From the NCBI GenBank assembly GCA_963682085.1, contig OY821614.1, forward strand, positions 930,001 to 994,000: 64,000 bases of DNA, in the 5' to 3' direction. The translations under genes and the position numbers were made by a program. Numbering within the stretch: the first letter of the stretch is position 1; each line of letters opens with the position of its first letter. Below, piece after piece: positions 1 through 9,588 of the stretch. The notes beneath the pieces are model-generated. The model was not told where the DNA came from and made no database searches. It was given only the letters and a program-made list of their open reading frames with translations. This DNA is from Thiodubiliella sp900128405. GTDB lineage: Bacteria > Pseudomonadota > Gammaproteobacteria > PS1 > Pseudothioglobaceae.

Positions 1-26
1 TATTTACTATAGGTCTTTTTATAAAT

Positions 27-1280
27 ATGAATAAGCAAAAAATTGACAGCACTTGTGACCAAGGATTACAGCCTTTACTAACAATGAGTGAAGCATTGGA
101 GTTTTTATTAAATGCATCGATTGTCAATACCAATACTTGTTCCGTATCGCTTGATGATGCTTTGCAGAAAATATTAGCAGATGATATTTGTGCCAATATT
201 AATGTGCCAGAATTTGACAATAGTGCAATGGATGGCTATGCAATTGCCTTAAAACCCGAACAAATCAGCACGCCCGGTATATTGAATTTCAAAATAACTG
301 ATAGAATTCAAGCGGGAAGCACGGGAAGCACGCTTGCACCGGGTTGTGCTGCTAGAATTTTTACTGGTGCACCTATTCCGCAGGGTGCGAATACCGTTAT
401 CATGCAAGAGGTGTGCGAAGTTTCAAAAGATGGTTGCTCTATCGAAACTTGGCAACCTTTATCACTGAATGAAAATATTAGACCATTGGGTAATGACATT
501 AGCTCAGGCGATGTTATTTTAAAAAAAGGACGACAGCTCAAAGCACAGGATATTGCACTTACTGCCTCTATTGGTGTAAAAGAATTAAGAGTTTTTAAGC
601 AATTAAAAGTTGGGTTATTTTTCACTGGAGATGAGTTAATTGAACCGGGTGAGACTTTAAAAAATGGTGAAATATTTAATTCTAATCGGTATGCATTGGT
701 CGCCCTACTTACGCAACTAAATTGCAACATTGTTAACCTAGGAAACATCAAAGACGATTTTAATGCAACACTAAATGCACTTGACACACTTGCCGATGAC
801 TGCGATTTAATCATCACCACTGGCGGGGTGTCTGTTGGCGAAGAAGACCATGTTAAACCTGCAGTAGAAAAACTCGGCAAACTCTCTTTGTGGCGTATTA
901 AAGTGAAACCAGGTAAGCCATTGGCATTTGGTCATATTGGTAAATCTGCCTTTATTGGCTTACCAGGTAATCCTGTATCCGCTATGGTTACTTTCTTCTT
1001 ATTTGCACAGCCTTTTATTAAGAAAATGCAAGGTATGAGTAACTATAAAAATCAACCTATTCAAGTGCAAACTAATTTTGATTGGCTTAAACCCAAGCCA
1101 CGACGAGAGTTTGTCAGAGTTCGATTAGACCACACCACAATGCCTGCTTCAGCCAGTCTTTACCCTAAACAGGGTTCCGATGTGCTAAGCTCTATCGTTT
1201 GGGCGGATGGTTTGCTAGAAATACCAGAAGACACTACCTTTTCTCAAGGAAAAGTACTTAATTATTATTCCTTAAATTAA
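27..1280 (+). CDS. moeA: Molybdopterin molybdenumtransferase MoeA (copy 1)
   Basis: MoeA inserts molybdate (or tungstate) into adenylylated molybdopterin in the cytoplasm, the last step of basic Mo-cofactor synthesis. The 417-residue protein has the usual length and architecture: an N-terminal MoeA domain with the MDGYA motif near residue 68, a central MoCF-binding domain with TTGGVSVGEEDHV (about residues 264-276) and GLPGNPVSAM (about 314-323), and a C-terminal beta domain. It leads a tight plus-strand cluster with moaC 11 bases downstream. A second, clearly different MoeA lies at 12952-14193, so this organism keeps two paralogues. What lies upstream cannot be seen. Confidence 0.93.
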   Translation: MNKQKIDSTCDQGLQPLLTMSEALEFLLNASIVNTNTCSVSLDDALQKILADDICANINVPEFDNSAMDGYAIALKPEQISTPGILNFKITDRIQAGSTGSTLAPGCAARIFTGAPIPQGANTVIMQEVCEVSKDGCSIETWQPLSLNENIRPLGNDISSGDVILKKGRQLKAQDIALTASIGVKELRVFKQLKVGLFFTGDELIEPGETLKNGEIFNSNRYALVALLTQLNCNIVNLGNIKDDFNATLNALDTLADDCDLIITTGGVSVGEEDHVKPAVEKLGKLSLWRIKVKPGKPLAFGHIGKSAFIGLPGNPVSAMVTFFLFAQPFIKKMQGMSNYKNQPIQVQTNFDWLKPKPRREFVRVRLDHTTMPASASLYPKQGSDVLSSIVWADGLLEIPEDTTFSQGKVLNYYSLN

Positions 1281-1291
1281 CGCATAATACA

Positions 1292-1765
1292 ATGAACAAA
1301 CTAACTCATATTAATAACAAAGGTGATGCACAAATGGTTGATGTATCAGGTAAATCCATCACCACCCGTATTGCTGTGGCTAAATCTGTGGTGTTAATGC
1401 AACCGGAAACTTTGGCACTAATTACTTCCGATCAACATAAAAAAGGTGATGTTTTGGCGGTGGCACGCATTGCTGGCATTCAAGCCGCAAAAAAGTGTGC
1501 CGACCTCATCCCACTTTGCCACCCTTTGATGTTGACAAAAGTTAGCGTAGCACTGACTGCTAATACCGAAGAATCAAGTGTTGAAATTATTGCCACCACT
1601 AAACTTGATGGAAAAACTGGTGTGGAAATGGAAGCACTCGTTGCCGCTAGCGTGGCAGCACTTACAGTGTATGATATGTGTAAAGCAGTTGACCGTGGTA
1701 TGGTTATCAGTCAAACTCAAGTGCTTGAAAAATCTGGTGGAAAATCTGGACATTGGAAAATATAA
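1292..1765 (+). CDS. moaC: Cyclic pyranopterin monophosphate synthase MoaC
   Basis: MoaC converts the MoaA product (3',8-cyclo-7,8-dihydro-GTP) to cyclic pyranopterin monophosphate. The 157-residue protein matches the family length. Recognisable blocks are the N-terminal MVDVSGKSITTR, the central IPLCHPLMLT with the conserved cysteine-histidine pair, and GKTGVEMEAL followed by VYDMCKAVDRG. It lies between moeA and moaA; moaA starts two bases after its stop, which implies co-transcription. Confidence 0.96.
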   Translation: MNKLTHINNKGDAQMVDVSGKSITTRIAVAKSVVLMQPETLALITSDQHKKGDVLAVARIAGIQAAKKCADLIPLCHPLMLTKVSVALTANTEESSVEIIATTKLDGKTGVEMEALVAASVAALTVYDMCKAVDRGMVISQTQVLEKSGGKSGHWKI

Positions 1766-1767
1766 TT

Positions 1768-2763
1768 ATGCAAAAATTAATTGACCCCTTTAATCGTAAC
1801 ATTACCTATCTTAGAGTTTCAGTAACGGATCACTGTAACTATCATTGCCACTATTGTCGTGATGAAGACCATGTTATTAATACCACTCGAAATGAGATTA
1901 TGTCTTATGAAGAAATTGCAACTGTATGTAGGTTATTTAGTGAATTAGGGGTAACAAAAGTCAGGCTCACTGGTGGCGAACCGCTATTACGAAAAGATAT
2001 TCTCAATTTGGCAACCAAACTTGGTCAAATTCCAATGATTGATGACATTCCCATCTCAACCAATGCACATTTATTAGCACCAATTGCCAATCAACTTAAA
2101 GCAGTGGGCATCAATAGAGTCAATATTTCTATTGATTCTCTGGATAAAAAAAAATTTAAACAAATTACCCGTGGTGGTGATTTAGACAAAGTTATTCAAG
2201 GCATTGATGCTGCAATTGCAGCAGGTATGACACCGATTAAACTCAATATGGTGATTATGCGTGGCATAAACGATGATGAAATTGAAGCGATGGTTGACTT
2301 TGTCATTGCACGCAACATTGACATTCGCTTTATTGAAACCATGCCAATTGGCACAGCAGGTATTGATGCTGTTGGGCATCATTATAGCGAATCTGATATT
2401 TTAAAAAGAATGCATACACACTTGCCAAATCGCTTGCTTGCCACTCATTCCAAACAAACTGCAGGGCCAGCTAAAAATTATTCAATTAAAAACAGTCGCT
2501 CATCCGTGGGTATTATTTCTGCAGTTTCTAATAATTTTTGTAGCAACTGTAATCGTGTCAGACTCACCGCAAAAGGTCGGCTAATTCTGTGTCTAGGTCA
2601 AGAAAATTCTATTTCTCTGCGTGATGCAATTAGAGCAAATATGAGCGATGATGAGATTAAGTCAATAATTATTAGTGCTATTAATAACAAGCCCGAACGA
2701 CATGAGTTTAACACCAATATTAACAACATTAACAATGTGCAAATGGTGGAGATTGGCGGATGA
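1768..2763 (+). CDS. moaA: GTP 3',8-cyclase MoaA
   Basis: Radical-SAM enzyme that starts molybdopterin synthesis from GTP together with MoaC. The chosen start gives 331 residues and follows the moaC stop by two bases; an upstream in-frame start would lie inside moaC. The SAM-cluster motif CNYHCHYC (C-x3-C-x2-C) is near residue 23, the RLTGGEPLLRKD block near residue 70, and the C-terminal second cluster is visible as NFCSNCNRVRLT plus a later cysteine (LILCLG). The C-terminal GG tail needed for activity is present. A heavily deleted second moaA copy lies at 3556-3898 on the other strand. Confidence 0.96.
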   Translation: MQKLIDPFNRNITYLRVSVTDHCNYHCHYCRDEDHVINTTRNEIMSYEEIATVCRLFSELGVTKVRLTGGEPLLRKDILNLATKLGQIPMIDDIPISTNAHLLAPIANQLKAVGINRVNISIDSLDKKKFKQITRGGDLDKVIQGIDAAIAAGMTPIKLNMVIMRGINDDEIEAMVDFVIARNIDIRFIETMPIGTAGIDAVGHHYSESDILKRMHTHLPNRLLATHSKQTAGPAKNYSIKNSRSSVGIISAVSNNFCSNCNRVRLTAKGRLILCLGQENSISLRDAIRANMSDDEIKSIIISAINNKPERHEFNTNINNINNVQMVEIGG

Positions 2764-2996
2764 ACATCTTATATTTTGCCTCACTTAAAGAGGCACTTCA
2801 AGTTTCCAGTGAGACTGTAACAGCAAGCCCTAATATGACAGTCAATAAATTAAAACAACAATTAATTGAACACTATGGAGAACAACATTTTCCAAATAAT
2901 ATTCTTTGTGCAGTCAATCATGAAATTGCCAACAATTTAACTCAATTAAATAATAATGATGAGGTGGCTTTCTATCCACCCGTTACTGGAGGGTAA
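2760..2996 (+). CDS. moaD: Molybdopterin synthase sulfur carrier subunit MoaD
   Basis: Small ubiquitin-like sulfur carrier (78 residues) whose C-terminal GG is thiocarboxylated and supplies sulfur for the dithiolene. The sequence ends in PPVTGG, the diagnostic tail. Its ATG overlaps the moaA stop by four bases, a typical coupled arrangement. The partner subunit MoaE is not in the window, so the synthase must be completed from elsewhere. Confidence 0.92.
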   Translation: MNILYFASLKEALQVSSETVTASPNMTVNKLKQQLIEHYGEQHFPNNILCAVNHEIANNLTQLNNNDEVAFYPPVTGG

Positions 2997-3003
2997 GAAA
3001 CCA

Positions 3004-3552
3004 ATGAATCAAACCAACGCCAAACAACAAGCGACAATCAAAATAGGTTTTATCACCATTTCCGACCGTGCTGCACGAGGAGAATATGAGGATATTGGTG
3101 GCCCTGCTATGCAGACTTGGATTGGTAACGCCCTACTTTCGCCTTACAAAATAGAAACTATTATCATTGAAGACGAACAAGCGTTAATTGAACAAACAAT
3201 AATAGATTTTGCAGACAATAAAAATTGCAATTTAATTCTTACCACTGGCGGCACTGGTCCTACTACTCGCGATGTAACCCCTGAAGCCACGCATGCCGTA
3301 TGTGAGCGTATTTTTGATGGCTTTGCAGAACAAATGCGCACCGTTAGCCTTCGCACAGTGCCTACTGCAATTCTATCGCGTCAAACAGCAGGGACTCGTG
3401 GCAAGAGTTTAATAATCAATTTACCAGGAAAGCCTGATGCAATTGCTGTATGTCTCGGTGCGGTGTTTTTAGCCGTGCCAAAATGCTTAGAATTATTAGA
3501 CAATTCCAATATTCAAATTGATTTGGATTTTGTAGAAAAAGACTTCTCTTAA
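3004..3552 (+). CDS. mogA: Molybdopterin adenylyltransferase MogA
   Basis: MogA adenylylates molybdopterin before metal insertion by MoeA. The start at 3004 (182 residues) gives the expected N-terminus running into KIGFITISDRAARGEYEDIGG; longer in-frame starts would overlap moaD. The MoCF-binding core shows TTGGTGPTTRDVTPEA and the NLPGKPDA block. It is the last gene of the plus-strand moeA-moaC-moaA-moaD-mogA run. MoaB proteins share the fold; the length and the TRDVTPEAT motif favour MogA. Confidence 0.9.
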   Translation: MNQTNAKQQATIKIGFITISDRAARGEYEDIGGPAMQTWIGNALLSPYKIETIIIEDEQALIEQTIIDFADNKNCNLILTTGGTGPTTRDVTPEATHAVCERIFDGFAEQMRTVSLRTVPTAILSRQTAGTRGKSLIINLPGKPDAIAVCLGAVFLAVPKCLELLDNSNIQIDLDFVEKDFS

Positions 3553-3555
3553 ACT

Positions 3556-3898
3556 CAATAATTAGCCGTGGAAATACTGCATTATTTTGAGTATTTTCTG
3601 CCACTATTATTTTTTTGTGGTGACATTTATTATTCACGGCATTAATGATTATTTTAGGCATAAATGCATTAGTTGATAAAGGAATATCGCTAATACCTAG
3701 GATTTCGCCGAGCATTTTAACCGATGATAAAATATTTTTACGGATTAGTGGTTCACCGCCATTTTTAAAACTCAAAACCTCAGAATGCTTGGCACGACTA
3801 TGATGAAATTTATCTCAACAATAAAAATAACGGCAATTACAATGATCAGTAACTGAAATACGCAAGTAGTTTATTTTTCTTAAGAACGGGTTAATTAA
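3556..3898 (-). pseudogene. moaA remnant with internal deletions
   Basis: Read on the minus strand, this otherwise gene-free stretch starts with LINPFLRKINYLRISVTDHC, collinear with the N-terminus of the intact MoaA nearby. An in-frame TGA follows the third cluster cysteine. The match resumes at GGEPLIRKNIL...ISDIPLSTNA, corresponding to MoaA residues around 72-95, and again at IIINAVNNK, corresponding to the MoaA C-terminal region. Radical-SAM residues in between and the second cluster are gone. It is a decayed second copy, convergent with mogA and downstream of fdhD. The N-terminal and central matches are clear; the C-terminal match is tentative. Confidence 0.8.
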
Positions 3899-3903
3899 TA
3901 TGT

Positions 3904-4710
3904 TTATTGTTGTTGATCAAAAATTAGTCTGTCTGCACCAGAAAATAACAAAAAATGTCGCCCTTTAGCACGGGCGATAATCATCATCCCAATATTTTCT
4001 GCGATTTCTAAACCCATTTGTGTTACTCCAGAGCGTGAAAGAATGATAGAGATACCCATTTGTGCTATTTTCATAACGATCTCAGAGGTGATTCTACCCG
4101 TAGTATAAAAAATAAAATCTTTATGGTTTAAATTATCAAGCCACATCAATCCAGAAATAATATCAGCAGCATTGTGTCTACCTACATCCTCTATGGCTAT
4201 TAAGACTTCTGTATTTTGACAAAGTGCACAACTGTGCACCGCACCTGCAGATTTGTAAATTTCATTATAAGTATTTAAATTTTCCAGTAAAGTATAGATT
4301 GCACTTTGTGTAATTTTAGTAGTAGATAACTGTGCATGATAAACTTTGTCAATTGAACAACTAAAAATTGTGCCTTGCCCACAGCCAGTGGTAATAATAC
4401 GCTTGGATATTTTCTTACTCAGATTTTTGATACCATTTTTACTAACAACCAATGCTTTTTCTGTGTCCCAATTAACCTTAATACTGAGTAATTCGTCCAT
4501 TGATTCAATCAAGTGCTGATTTTTAAGATAGCCCAAAACCAGTGCTTCTGGGGACATACCTAGAGTCATTAAGGTAACGATTTCTTGGTCATCAATAAAA
4601 ATAACCAACGGGCGTTCAGCACTAATATGAACATCAGATTGGTGATTTTTCTCGTTAATAACCGTGGTTTTAAAAGTAAGTGGCAAATTTGCCTGACTGA
4701 GCTCAAGCAT
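3904..4710 (-). CDS. fdhD: Formate dehydrogenase sulfurtransferase FdhD
   Basis: FdhD passes sulfur to the bis-MGD cofactor before its insertion into formate dehydrogenase and is required for activity. The 268-residue protein carries the family blocks GCGQGT, GAVHSCAL with the persulfide-type cysteine region, EDVGRHNAAD, TTGRITSE and ILSRSGVT. It is the last gene of the minus-strand formate dehydrogenase run, five bases after the cytochrome subunit gene, consistent with dedicated maturation of the enzyme encoded just upstream. Confidence 0.95.
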   Translation of the reverse strand: MLELSQANLPLTFKTTVINEKNHQSDVHISAERPLVIFIDDQEIVTLMTLGMSPEALVLGYLKNQHLIESMDELLSIKVNWDTEKALVVSKNGIKNLSKKISKRIITTGCGQGTIFSCSIDKVYHAQLSTTKITQSAIYTLLENLNTYNEIYKSAGAVHSCALCQNTEVLIAIEDVGRHNAADIISGLMWLDNLNHKDFIFYTTGRITSEIVMKIAQMGISIILSRSGVTQMGLEIAENIGMMIIARAKGRHFLLFSGADRLIFDQQQ

Positions 4711-4715
4711 TGGAT

Positions 4716-5717
4716 TTATTCTTTAATATTTTTGTGCCATAAACTGTGATGATCTTTTGCCCAATTTTCATCAACTTTACCTGTTGTCATAGCCGACATT
4801 GACCCTTCTAAGGCAACCCCCATATAAATATGACCAAACATACCCAAAATCATCAGTGTGGCTGATGCAATATGGATAATATTCATAAGTTCAATGACCT
4901 CTCTTTGACCTGAGACAATACCCGTAAATAGCATAATATAACCAGAAAAGGTAATAAATAGTCCTACAAAGAAAACAATCCAGAACCATATTTTTTCGCC
5001 CAAATTAAAACGCCATGCATCTACATGTTTGCCAAATAATCCACCACCAGACAGCAACCAATTAATATCGCCTTTTTGATAAAAGTTGTCTTTAATGAAT
5101 TTAACAATCATAGCAATCAAGAATACACTGAAAATAGGCCCTACAATGTCGTGCATATCCATAGAAAATTCTGCCAGTGTGGCAAAAGCTTCCTTGCCTA
5201 ATAAAGGAATTAGAAAAAACCTGCCAAACAGTAACACTAAACCCGTTAAGCCTAAGATGATAAATGAAATAGCAGTGCCCCAATGTATAACCATTTCAAT
5301 AAATTTAAAGCGTTCAACCAACTTGCCAGAAAAACCCTTGTTTAATTTAAATTTTCCAAAGATAAGATAAATCAACATAACCGTTATCAGTGCAAGTGGT
5401 ATCAAAATAAGATTTACGCCTTCGATTTGATTTTTAAGCAAACGCCAATCTTCTCCATATGCATTAATAAACACACCAACATCATCGCCAATCGCCTGCG
5501 TTGAATACGATTTTCCAGAACGCACATTACGCCACAATTTCGAGCCTGGAACGCCAGAATATCCTGCTTCTATAGGTGCTTTAATAGAAATGTCTTCAGA
5601 GGTATATAAATGTTTTAAATTTTGAGTATAAGCTGGTGCATCAACGGTTTTTTCTGCCGCATAGCTATATCCAAACAGCGAAACAAATAAAATAAAAATG
5701 CGTGCAAAACTATTCAT
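4716..5717 (-). CDS. fdhC: Formate dehydrogenase cytochrome b gamma subunit
   Basis: Membrane di-haem cytochrome b subunit that takes electrons from the Fe-S subunit and reduces the quinone pool (or runs in reverse). The 333 residues start with a signal peptide ending around YSYA, followed by a periplasmic stretch, then hydrophobic helices. Likely haem-ligand histidines sit in VIHWGT, DMHDIVG, IIHIAS and GHIYMG, the pattern of the FDH gamma family. It follows fdhB after a 137-base gap that shows no gene and could hold an internal promoter. Confidence 0.9.
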   Translation of the reverse strand: MNSFARIFILFVSLFGYSYAAEKTVDAPAYTQNLKHLYTSEDISIKAPIEAGYSGVPGSKLWRNVRSGKSYSTQAIGDDVGVFINAYGEDWRLLKNQIEGVNLILIPLALITVMLIYLIFGKFKLNKGFSGKLVERFKFIEMVIHWGTAISFIILGLTGLVLLFGRFFLIPLLGKEAFATLAEFSMDMHDIVGPIFSVFLIAMIVKFIKDNFYQKGDINWLLSGGGLFGKHVDAWRFNLGEKIWFWIVFFVGLFITFSGYIMLFTGIVSGQREVIELMNIIHIASATLMILGMFGHIYMGVALEGSMSAMTTGKVDENWAKDHHSLWHKNIKE

Positions 5718-5854
5718 AATAAGTCCTTATCAACAAAGATTTTTTTTGCATTTGCGTCATATGAATAACGATAGATGATCACCAAAATTAGCTATTACCT
5801 TCTATTTTTTATTTATATTTAACACATAACAACATAGAAACCCTTTATGATTTA

Positions 5855-6448
5855 TTAAATACTCTTTTTATTGTAAGCAGTGCCCCAACCCCAAGCACCA
5901 GCACCAGAGCCTCTATAAGTGCCTCTTTCACGGAATATATTTGCCACCTCATCACCATCCCCCGCAAGTAAAGCCTTGGAAGAGCACATTTCAGCACAGA
6001 TGGGTAATTTTCCTTCTGCAATACGGTTTGAGCCATATTTTTGCTCTTCTGCGTGAGAATGATCTTCTTCAGGGCCACCGTTACAGAAAGTGCACTTATC
6101 CATCTTGCCTTTTGAGCCAAAAACGCCCGTGCTTGGGAATTGTGGCGCACCAAAGGGGCAAGCATAGAAGCAATAACCACAACCAATACACAAATCTTTG
6201 TCATGTAAAACCACGCCATCATCAGTCTGATAAAAGCAGTCTACTGGACAAACTGCCATACAGGGTGCATCTGAACAGTGCATACATGCCACTGAAATGC
6301 TACGCTCTCCCGGCATACCATCGTTAATCGTTACCACACGGCGACGATTAATCCCCCAAGGCACTTCATTTTCATTTTTACACGCAGTAACGCAACTATT
6401 ACATTCAGTACATCTTTCTGCATCACATAAAAACTTCATTCTAGCCAT
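5855..6448 (-). CDS. fdhB: Formate dehydrogenase iron-sulfur beta subunit
   Basis: Electron-transfer subunit between the catalytic subunit and cytochrome b. The 197 residues contain four ferredoxin-type cysteine clusters: CTECNSCVTAC near residue 15, CMHCSDAPCMAVC near 55, CIGCGYCFYAC near 92, and a later CTFC paired with a downstream CAEMC. This is the 4x[4Fe-4S] arrangement of the FDH/DMSO reductase beta family. The gene starts 31 bases after fdhA. Confidence 0.94.
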   Translation of the reverse strand: MARMKFLCDAERCTECNSCVTACKNENEVPWGINRRRVVTINDGMPGERSISVACMHCSDAPCMAVCPVDCFYQTDDGVVLHDKDLCIGCGYCFYACPFGAPQFPSTGVFGSKGKMDKCTFCNGGPEEDHSHAEEQKYGSNRIAEGKLPICAEMCSSKALLAGDGDEVANIFRERGTYRGSGAGAWGWGTAYNKKSI

Positions 6449-6479
6449 AACCCCTCTCCTCTTTTTTTTTAATATTTTG

Positions 6480-9347
6480 TTATACTGACCAAATACGACA
6501 CAAGGATGCTTTGGTTTCCTGCATTTGTGTTACCGTATCATAGCCATAAGTCATTGCTGTATTAGCAGACTCACCTAAGACATAAGGCTGCATACCTTTT
6601 GGATATTTATGCTCCAACGATTCCCCTTGTAAATGACCTGCAAAATGGAAGGGCATAAAGACCACCCCTGGAGCGACTCTATCGGTAACCATGGTTTTAA
6701 TTTTAACCTTACCGCCCTCGGGTCCTTCTAACCACATCATCTCACCATCGCGAAGATTATTATTATTGGCATCAACCACATTTACCTCAGCAAACATATC
6801 TTGTTGCAATTCTGCTAGCCATTTATTAGAACGACTTTCATCGCCACCGCCCTCATATTCTACCAATCTTCCAGAAGTTAAGATTAATGGATATTGTTTC
6901 GAATAGTCTTTTTCTTGAATTGAGGCATATCGTGTTGGTAGGCGATAATGTGAACGCCTATCGGCAACAGTTGGATAGTCTTTGACCAAATCACGGCGAT
7001 TGGTGTAAAGTGGCTCTCTATGCACTGGCACTGGATCTGGGAATGTCCAAACCACTGCTCGAGCTTTAGCGTTGCCAAATGGAGAACAGCCATTTTTAAT
7101 GGCAATTCGTTGAATGCCACCAGAACGATCGGTTTTCCAATTTTTACCTTCTGCTAATTTTTTCTCTGACGAGGTTAATTGATTCCACCAACCAAGTTTT
7201 TTCAGCATTTTATCGTTAAACTCTGGATAACCATCTTTAATTGCAGAGCCTTTGGAATAAGAATCTTCTGCCAAAAGATTAGCACCATTACGCTCAACAC
7301 CAAAACGCGCTCTAAAGGTTAGTCCACCTTCGGCAACAGATTTACTGGTGTCATATAAGTTGGGCGTGCCCGGATGCTTCATATCGCCCGTACCCCAACA
7401 TGGCCATGGCAAGCCAAAATATTCGCCATGACACTCGCCACCTTTGGCAATAAGTGTAGTTTTATCAAAGGTATGCAAATTTTTCATGTGTTTTTTCAAA
7501 CGCTCAGGTGTTTGACCAGTATAGCCAATAGTCCACATACCACTGTTAAATTCGCGGGTAATGTCCTCAATCAAGGGCTCATCATTATTTACCTTAATAT
7601 GTTTAAACAATTGTTTATCAATGCCTAATTTTTTAGACAATTTATACATAATAATATGATCGGGTAAGGAATCAAACATAGGATCAATCACCTTATCACG
7701 CCATTGCAGCGAGCGATTAGAAGCAGTTACTGAGCCATAAGTCTCAAACTGGGTAGAGGCAGGCAATAAATAGGTGCCGTTTTTACGCTCAGACAACACT
7801 GCACTGGCAGTTGGATGTGGGTCAATTACAACCAGCATATCCAATTTTTCCATTGCTTTTTTCATATCCAATGTTCGGGTTTGTGAATTGGGCGCATGTC
7901 CCCAAAAAATCATAGCCTTAATGTTGTCTTTTTGTGCAATGTTTTTCTTATCTTCTAACACACCATCAAACCACCTGCCAACGGTAATGCCCTTGGTATT
8001 CATTGGTTTTACGGCTTTGCCTTTAGATTTTTCGTAACTGCCTTGATCAAAACGATTTTTAATCCAATTATAATCAAGATCCCAAACCTTGCTCCAATGT
8101 TTCCAAGCACCAGCAGATAAGCCATAATAACCCGGTAAAGTATGGCTTAATATACCAAAGTCAGTTGCACCCTGCACATTGTCATGACCACGAAAGATAT
8201 TGGTACCGCCACCTGAAACGCCCATATTACCAAGAGCTAATTGAAATATACAATAAGCTCTAGTGTTGTTGTTACCAATAGTATGTTGAGTGCCACCCAT
8301 ACACCAAATAAAAGTGCCCGGACGATTATCTGCCATTAGTTTTGCAGTTCTTCTAACTTGTTTTTCTTTGACACCCGTTACTCTTTCAACTTCAGCTGGA
8401 GTCCATTTTTCCACTTCGGTACGAATTTCATCCATGCCATATACTCGCTGTTGAATAAAGTGTTTGTCTTCCCAACTATTCTTAAAAATATGCCATAACA
8501 TCCCCCAAACAAAAGGCACATCAGACCCAGGACGAATACGCACATATTCATCAGCATGGGCAGCGGTTCTGGTAAATCTTGGGTCAATCACAATCAGTGG
8601 TGCGTTGTTGCGTTCTTTAGCCCGAAATATATGTAACATAGAAACAGGATGTGCCTCCGCTGGATTACCACCTATTACCAATATTGCCTTAGAATTATGT
8701 ATGTCATTAAAAGAATTGGTCATTGCACCATAACCCCAAGTGTTGGCAACGCCTGCTACTGTGGTTGAGTGGCAAATCCTCGCCTGATGGTCAACATTGT
8801 TACTGCCCCATAGTGCCGCCATTTTTCTAAATAAATACGATTGTTCGTTGTTAAACTTGGCAGAACCCAATAAATACACAGAATCAGAGCTAGATTTTTG
8901 ACGAATATCTAACATTTTGTCACCAACTTCGTTAATCGCTGTATCCCAAGAAATTTTTTTCCATTTGCCATTGACTAATTTCATAGGGTATTTAAGTCGC
9001 CTCTCGCCAACTCCGTGTTCACGCACTGAGGCACCCTTGGCACAATGTCCACCAAGGCTAAATGGATGGTCAAAATCTGGTTCTTGCCCAACCCATACAC
9101 CATTTTTAACCTCAGCTAAAACACCGCAACCCACCGAACAATGGGTACAAACTGAGCGAATGGTTTTCACCTTGGCTTTTTCAGTAACATTGTTTGCTTG
9201 AGTTGATTGCGATACAAATAAGGTTGGTAAAGCACTGGCAGCAGCAGTGCCACCAGTGATAACACCTGATTTTTTAATAAATTCTCTGCGAGTTAGTGTA
9301 TTGTTTTGCAATACTTGATTATTGCTTGTTCTTGCAGTTAGTTTCAT
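6480..9347 (-). CDS. fdhA: Formate dehydrogenase catalytic alpha subunit (cysteine form)
   Basis: Catalytic subunit interconverting formate and CO2 with a bis-MGD cofactor, periplasmic. The 955-residue protein starts with a twin-arginine signal (TRREFIKKSG near residue 19), then a [4Fe-4S] motif CTHCSVGCG with the fourth cysteine in GGHCAKGA. The metal ligand lies in ARICHST (about residue 192): a cysteine codon, so this is the non-selenocysteine form and no in-frame TGA interrupts the gene. The C-terminal molybdopterin dinucleotide-binding domain contains TSGRLVEYEGGG. The neighbouring tungstate transporter suggests that tungsten rather than molybdenum may be used; that is inference. Confidence 0.96.
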   Translation of the reverse strand: MKLTARTSNNQVLQNNTLTRREFIKKSGVITGGTAAASALPTLFVSQSTQANNVTEKAKVKTIRSVCTHCSVGCGVLAEVKNGVWVGQEPDFDHPFSLGGHCAKGASVREHGVGERRLKYPMKLVNGKWKKISWDTAINEVGDKMLDIRQKSSSDSVYLLGSAKFNNEQSYLFRKMAALWGSNNVDHQARICHSTTVAGVANTWGYGAMTNSFNDIHNSKAILVIGGNPAEAHPVSMLHIFRAKERNNAPLIVIDPRFTRTAAHADEYVRIRPGSDVPFVWGMLWHIFKNSWEDKHFIQQRVYGMDEIRTEVEKWTPAEVERVTGVKEKQVRRTAKLMADNRPGTFIWCMGGTQHTIGNNNTRAYCIFQLALGNMGVSGGGTNIFRGHDNVQGATDFGILSHTLPGYYGLSAGAWKHWSKVWDLDYNWIKNRFDQGSYEKSKGKAVKPMNTKGITVGRWFDGVLEDKKNIAQKDNIKAMIFWGHAPNSQTRTLDMKKAMEKLDMLVVIDPHPTASAVLSERKNGTYLLPASTQFETYGSVTASNRSLQWRDKVIDPMFDSLPDHIIMYKLSKKLGIDKQLFKHIKVNNDEPLIEDITREFNSGMWTIGYTGQTPERLKKHMKNLHTFDKTTLIAKGGECHGEYFGLPWPCWGTGDMKHPGTPNLYDTSKSVAEGGLTFRARFGVERNGANLLAEDSYSKGSAIKDGYPEFNDKMLKKLGWWNQLTSSEKKLAEGKNWKTDRSGGIQRIAIKNGCSPFGNAKARAVVWTFPDPVPVHREPLYTNRRDLVKDYPTVADRRSHYRLPTRYASIQEKDYSKQYPLILTSGRLVEYEGGGDESRSNKWLAELQQDMFAEVNVVDANNNNLRDGEMMWLEGPEGGKVKIKTMVTDRVAPGVVFMPFHFAGHLQGESLEHKYPKGMQPYVLGESANTAMTYGYDTVTQMQETKASLCRIWSV

Positions 9348-9375
9348 ATATTCTCTCCTCGTTAAAAATGGTTAA

Positions 9376-9567
9376 CTAAAATCTTGCACTTGAATAAAAT
9401 TGACGATTGTGTGCTGTATTAGCGTAAGTTGCACTAGTTAGTGCCATATCATTCGACAGGTTTGGCGTTGCCAAAGATGTAGTTTTGCCCAATACATAAG
9501 TTGCCAAAGAAACACTACTACCTAATAACAAGGTCTTCCCTAAAAATTTTCTGCGATTCATATTCAT
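9376..9567 (-). CDS. Small twin-arginine protein of the formate dehydrogenase cluster
   Basis: Short 63-residue protein made almost entirely of a twin-arginine export signal (NRRKFLGKTLLLGSS) and a short tail. Such mini-TAT proteins are known next to formate dehydrogenase operons (the 'formate dehydrogenase region TAT target' family); their role is uncharacterised, possibly assembly or co-export. It lies between the TorD-like chaperone gene and fdhA, with spacing that fits one operon. Confidence 0.85.
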   Translation of the reverse strand: MNMNRRKFLGKTLLLGSSVSLATYVLGKTTSLATPNLSNDMALTSATYANTAHNRQFYSSARF

Positions 9568-9588
9568 ATTATTTTCCCTCTAGTTATA

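Noticed and set aside
308..880. 190-codon minus-strand frame opposite moeA
   Set aside because: Antisense shadow of a clear MoeA gene, no family character.
5845..6222. 125-codon minus-strand frame within fdhB
   Set aside because: Overlaps the ferredoxin-type FdhB in another frame and lacks any motif.
6480..9347. Selenocysteine formate dehydrogenase
   Set aside because: The metal-ligand position is a normal cysteine codon (ARICHST) and no in-frame TGA is present.
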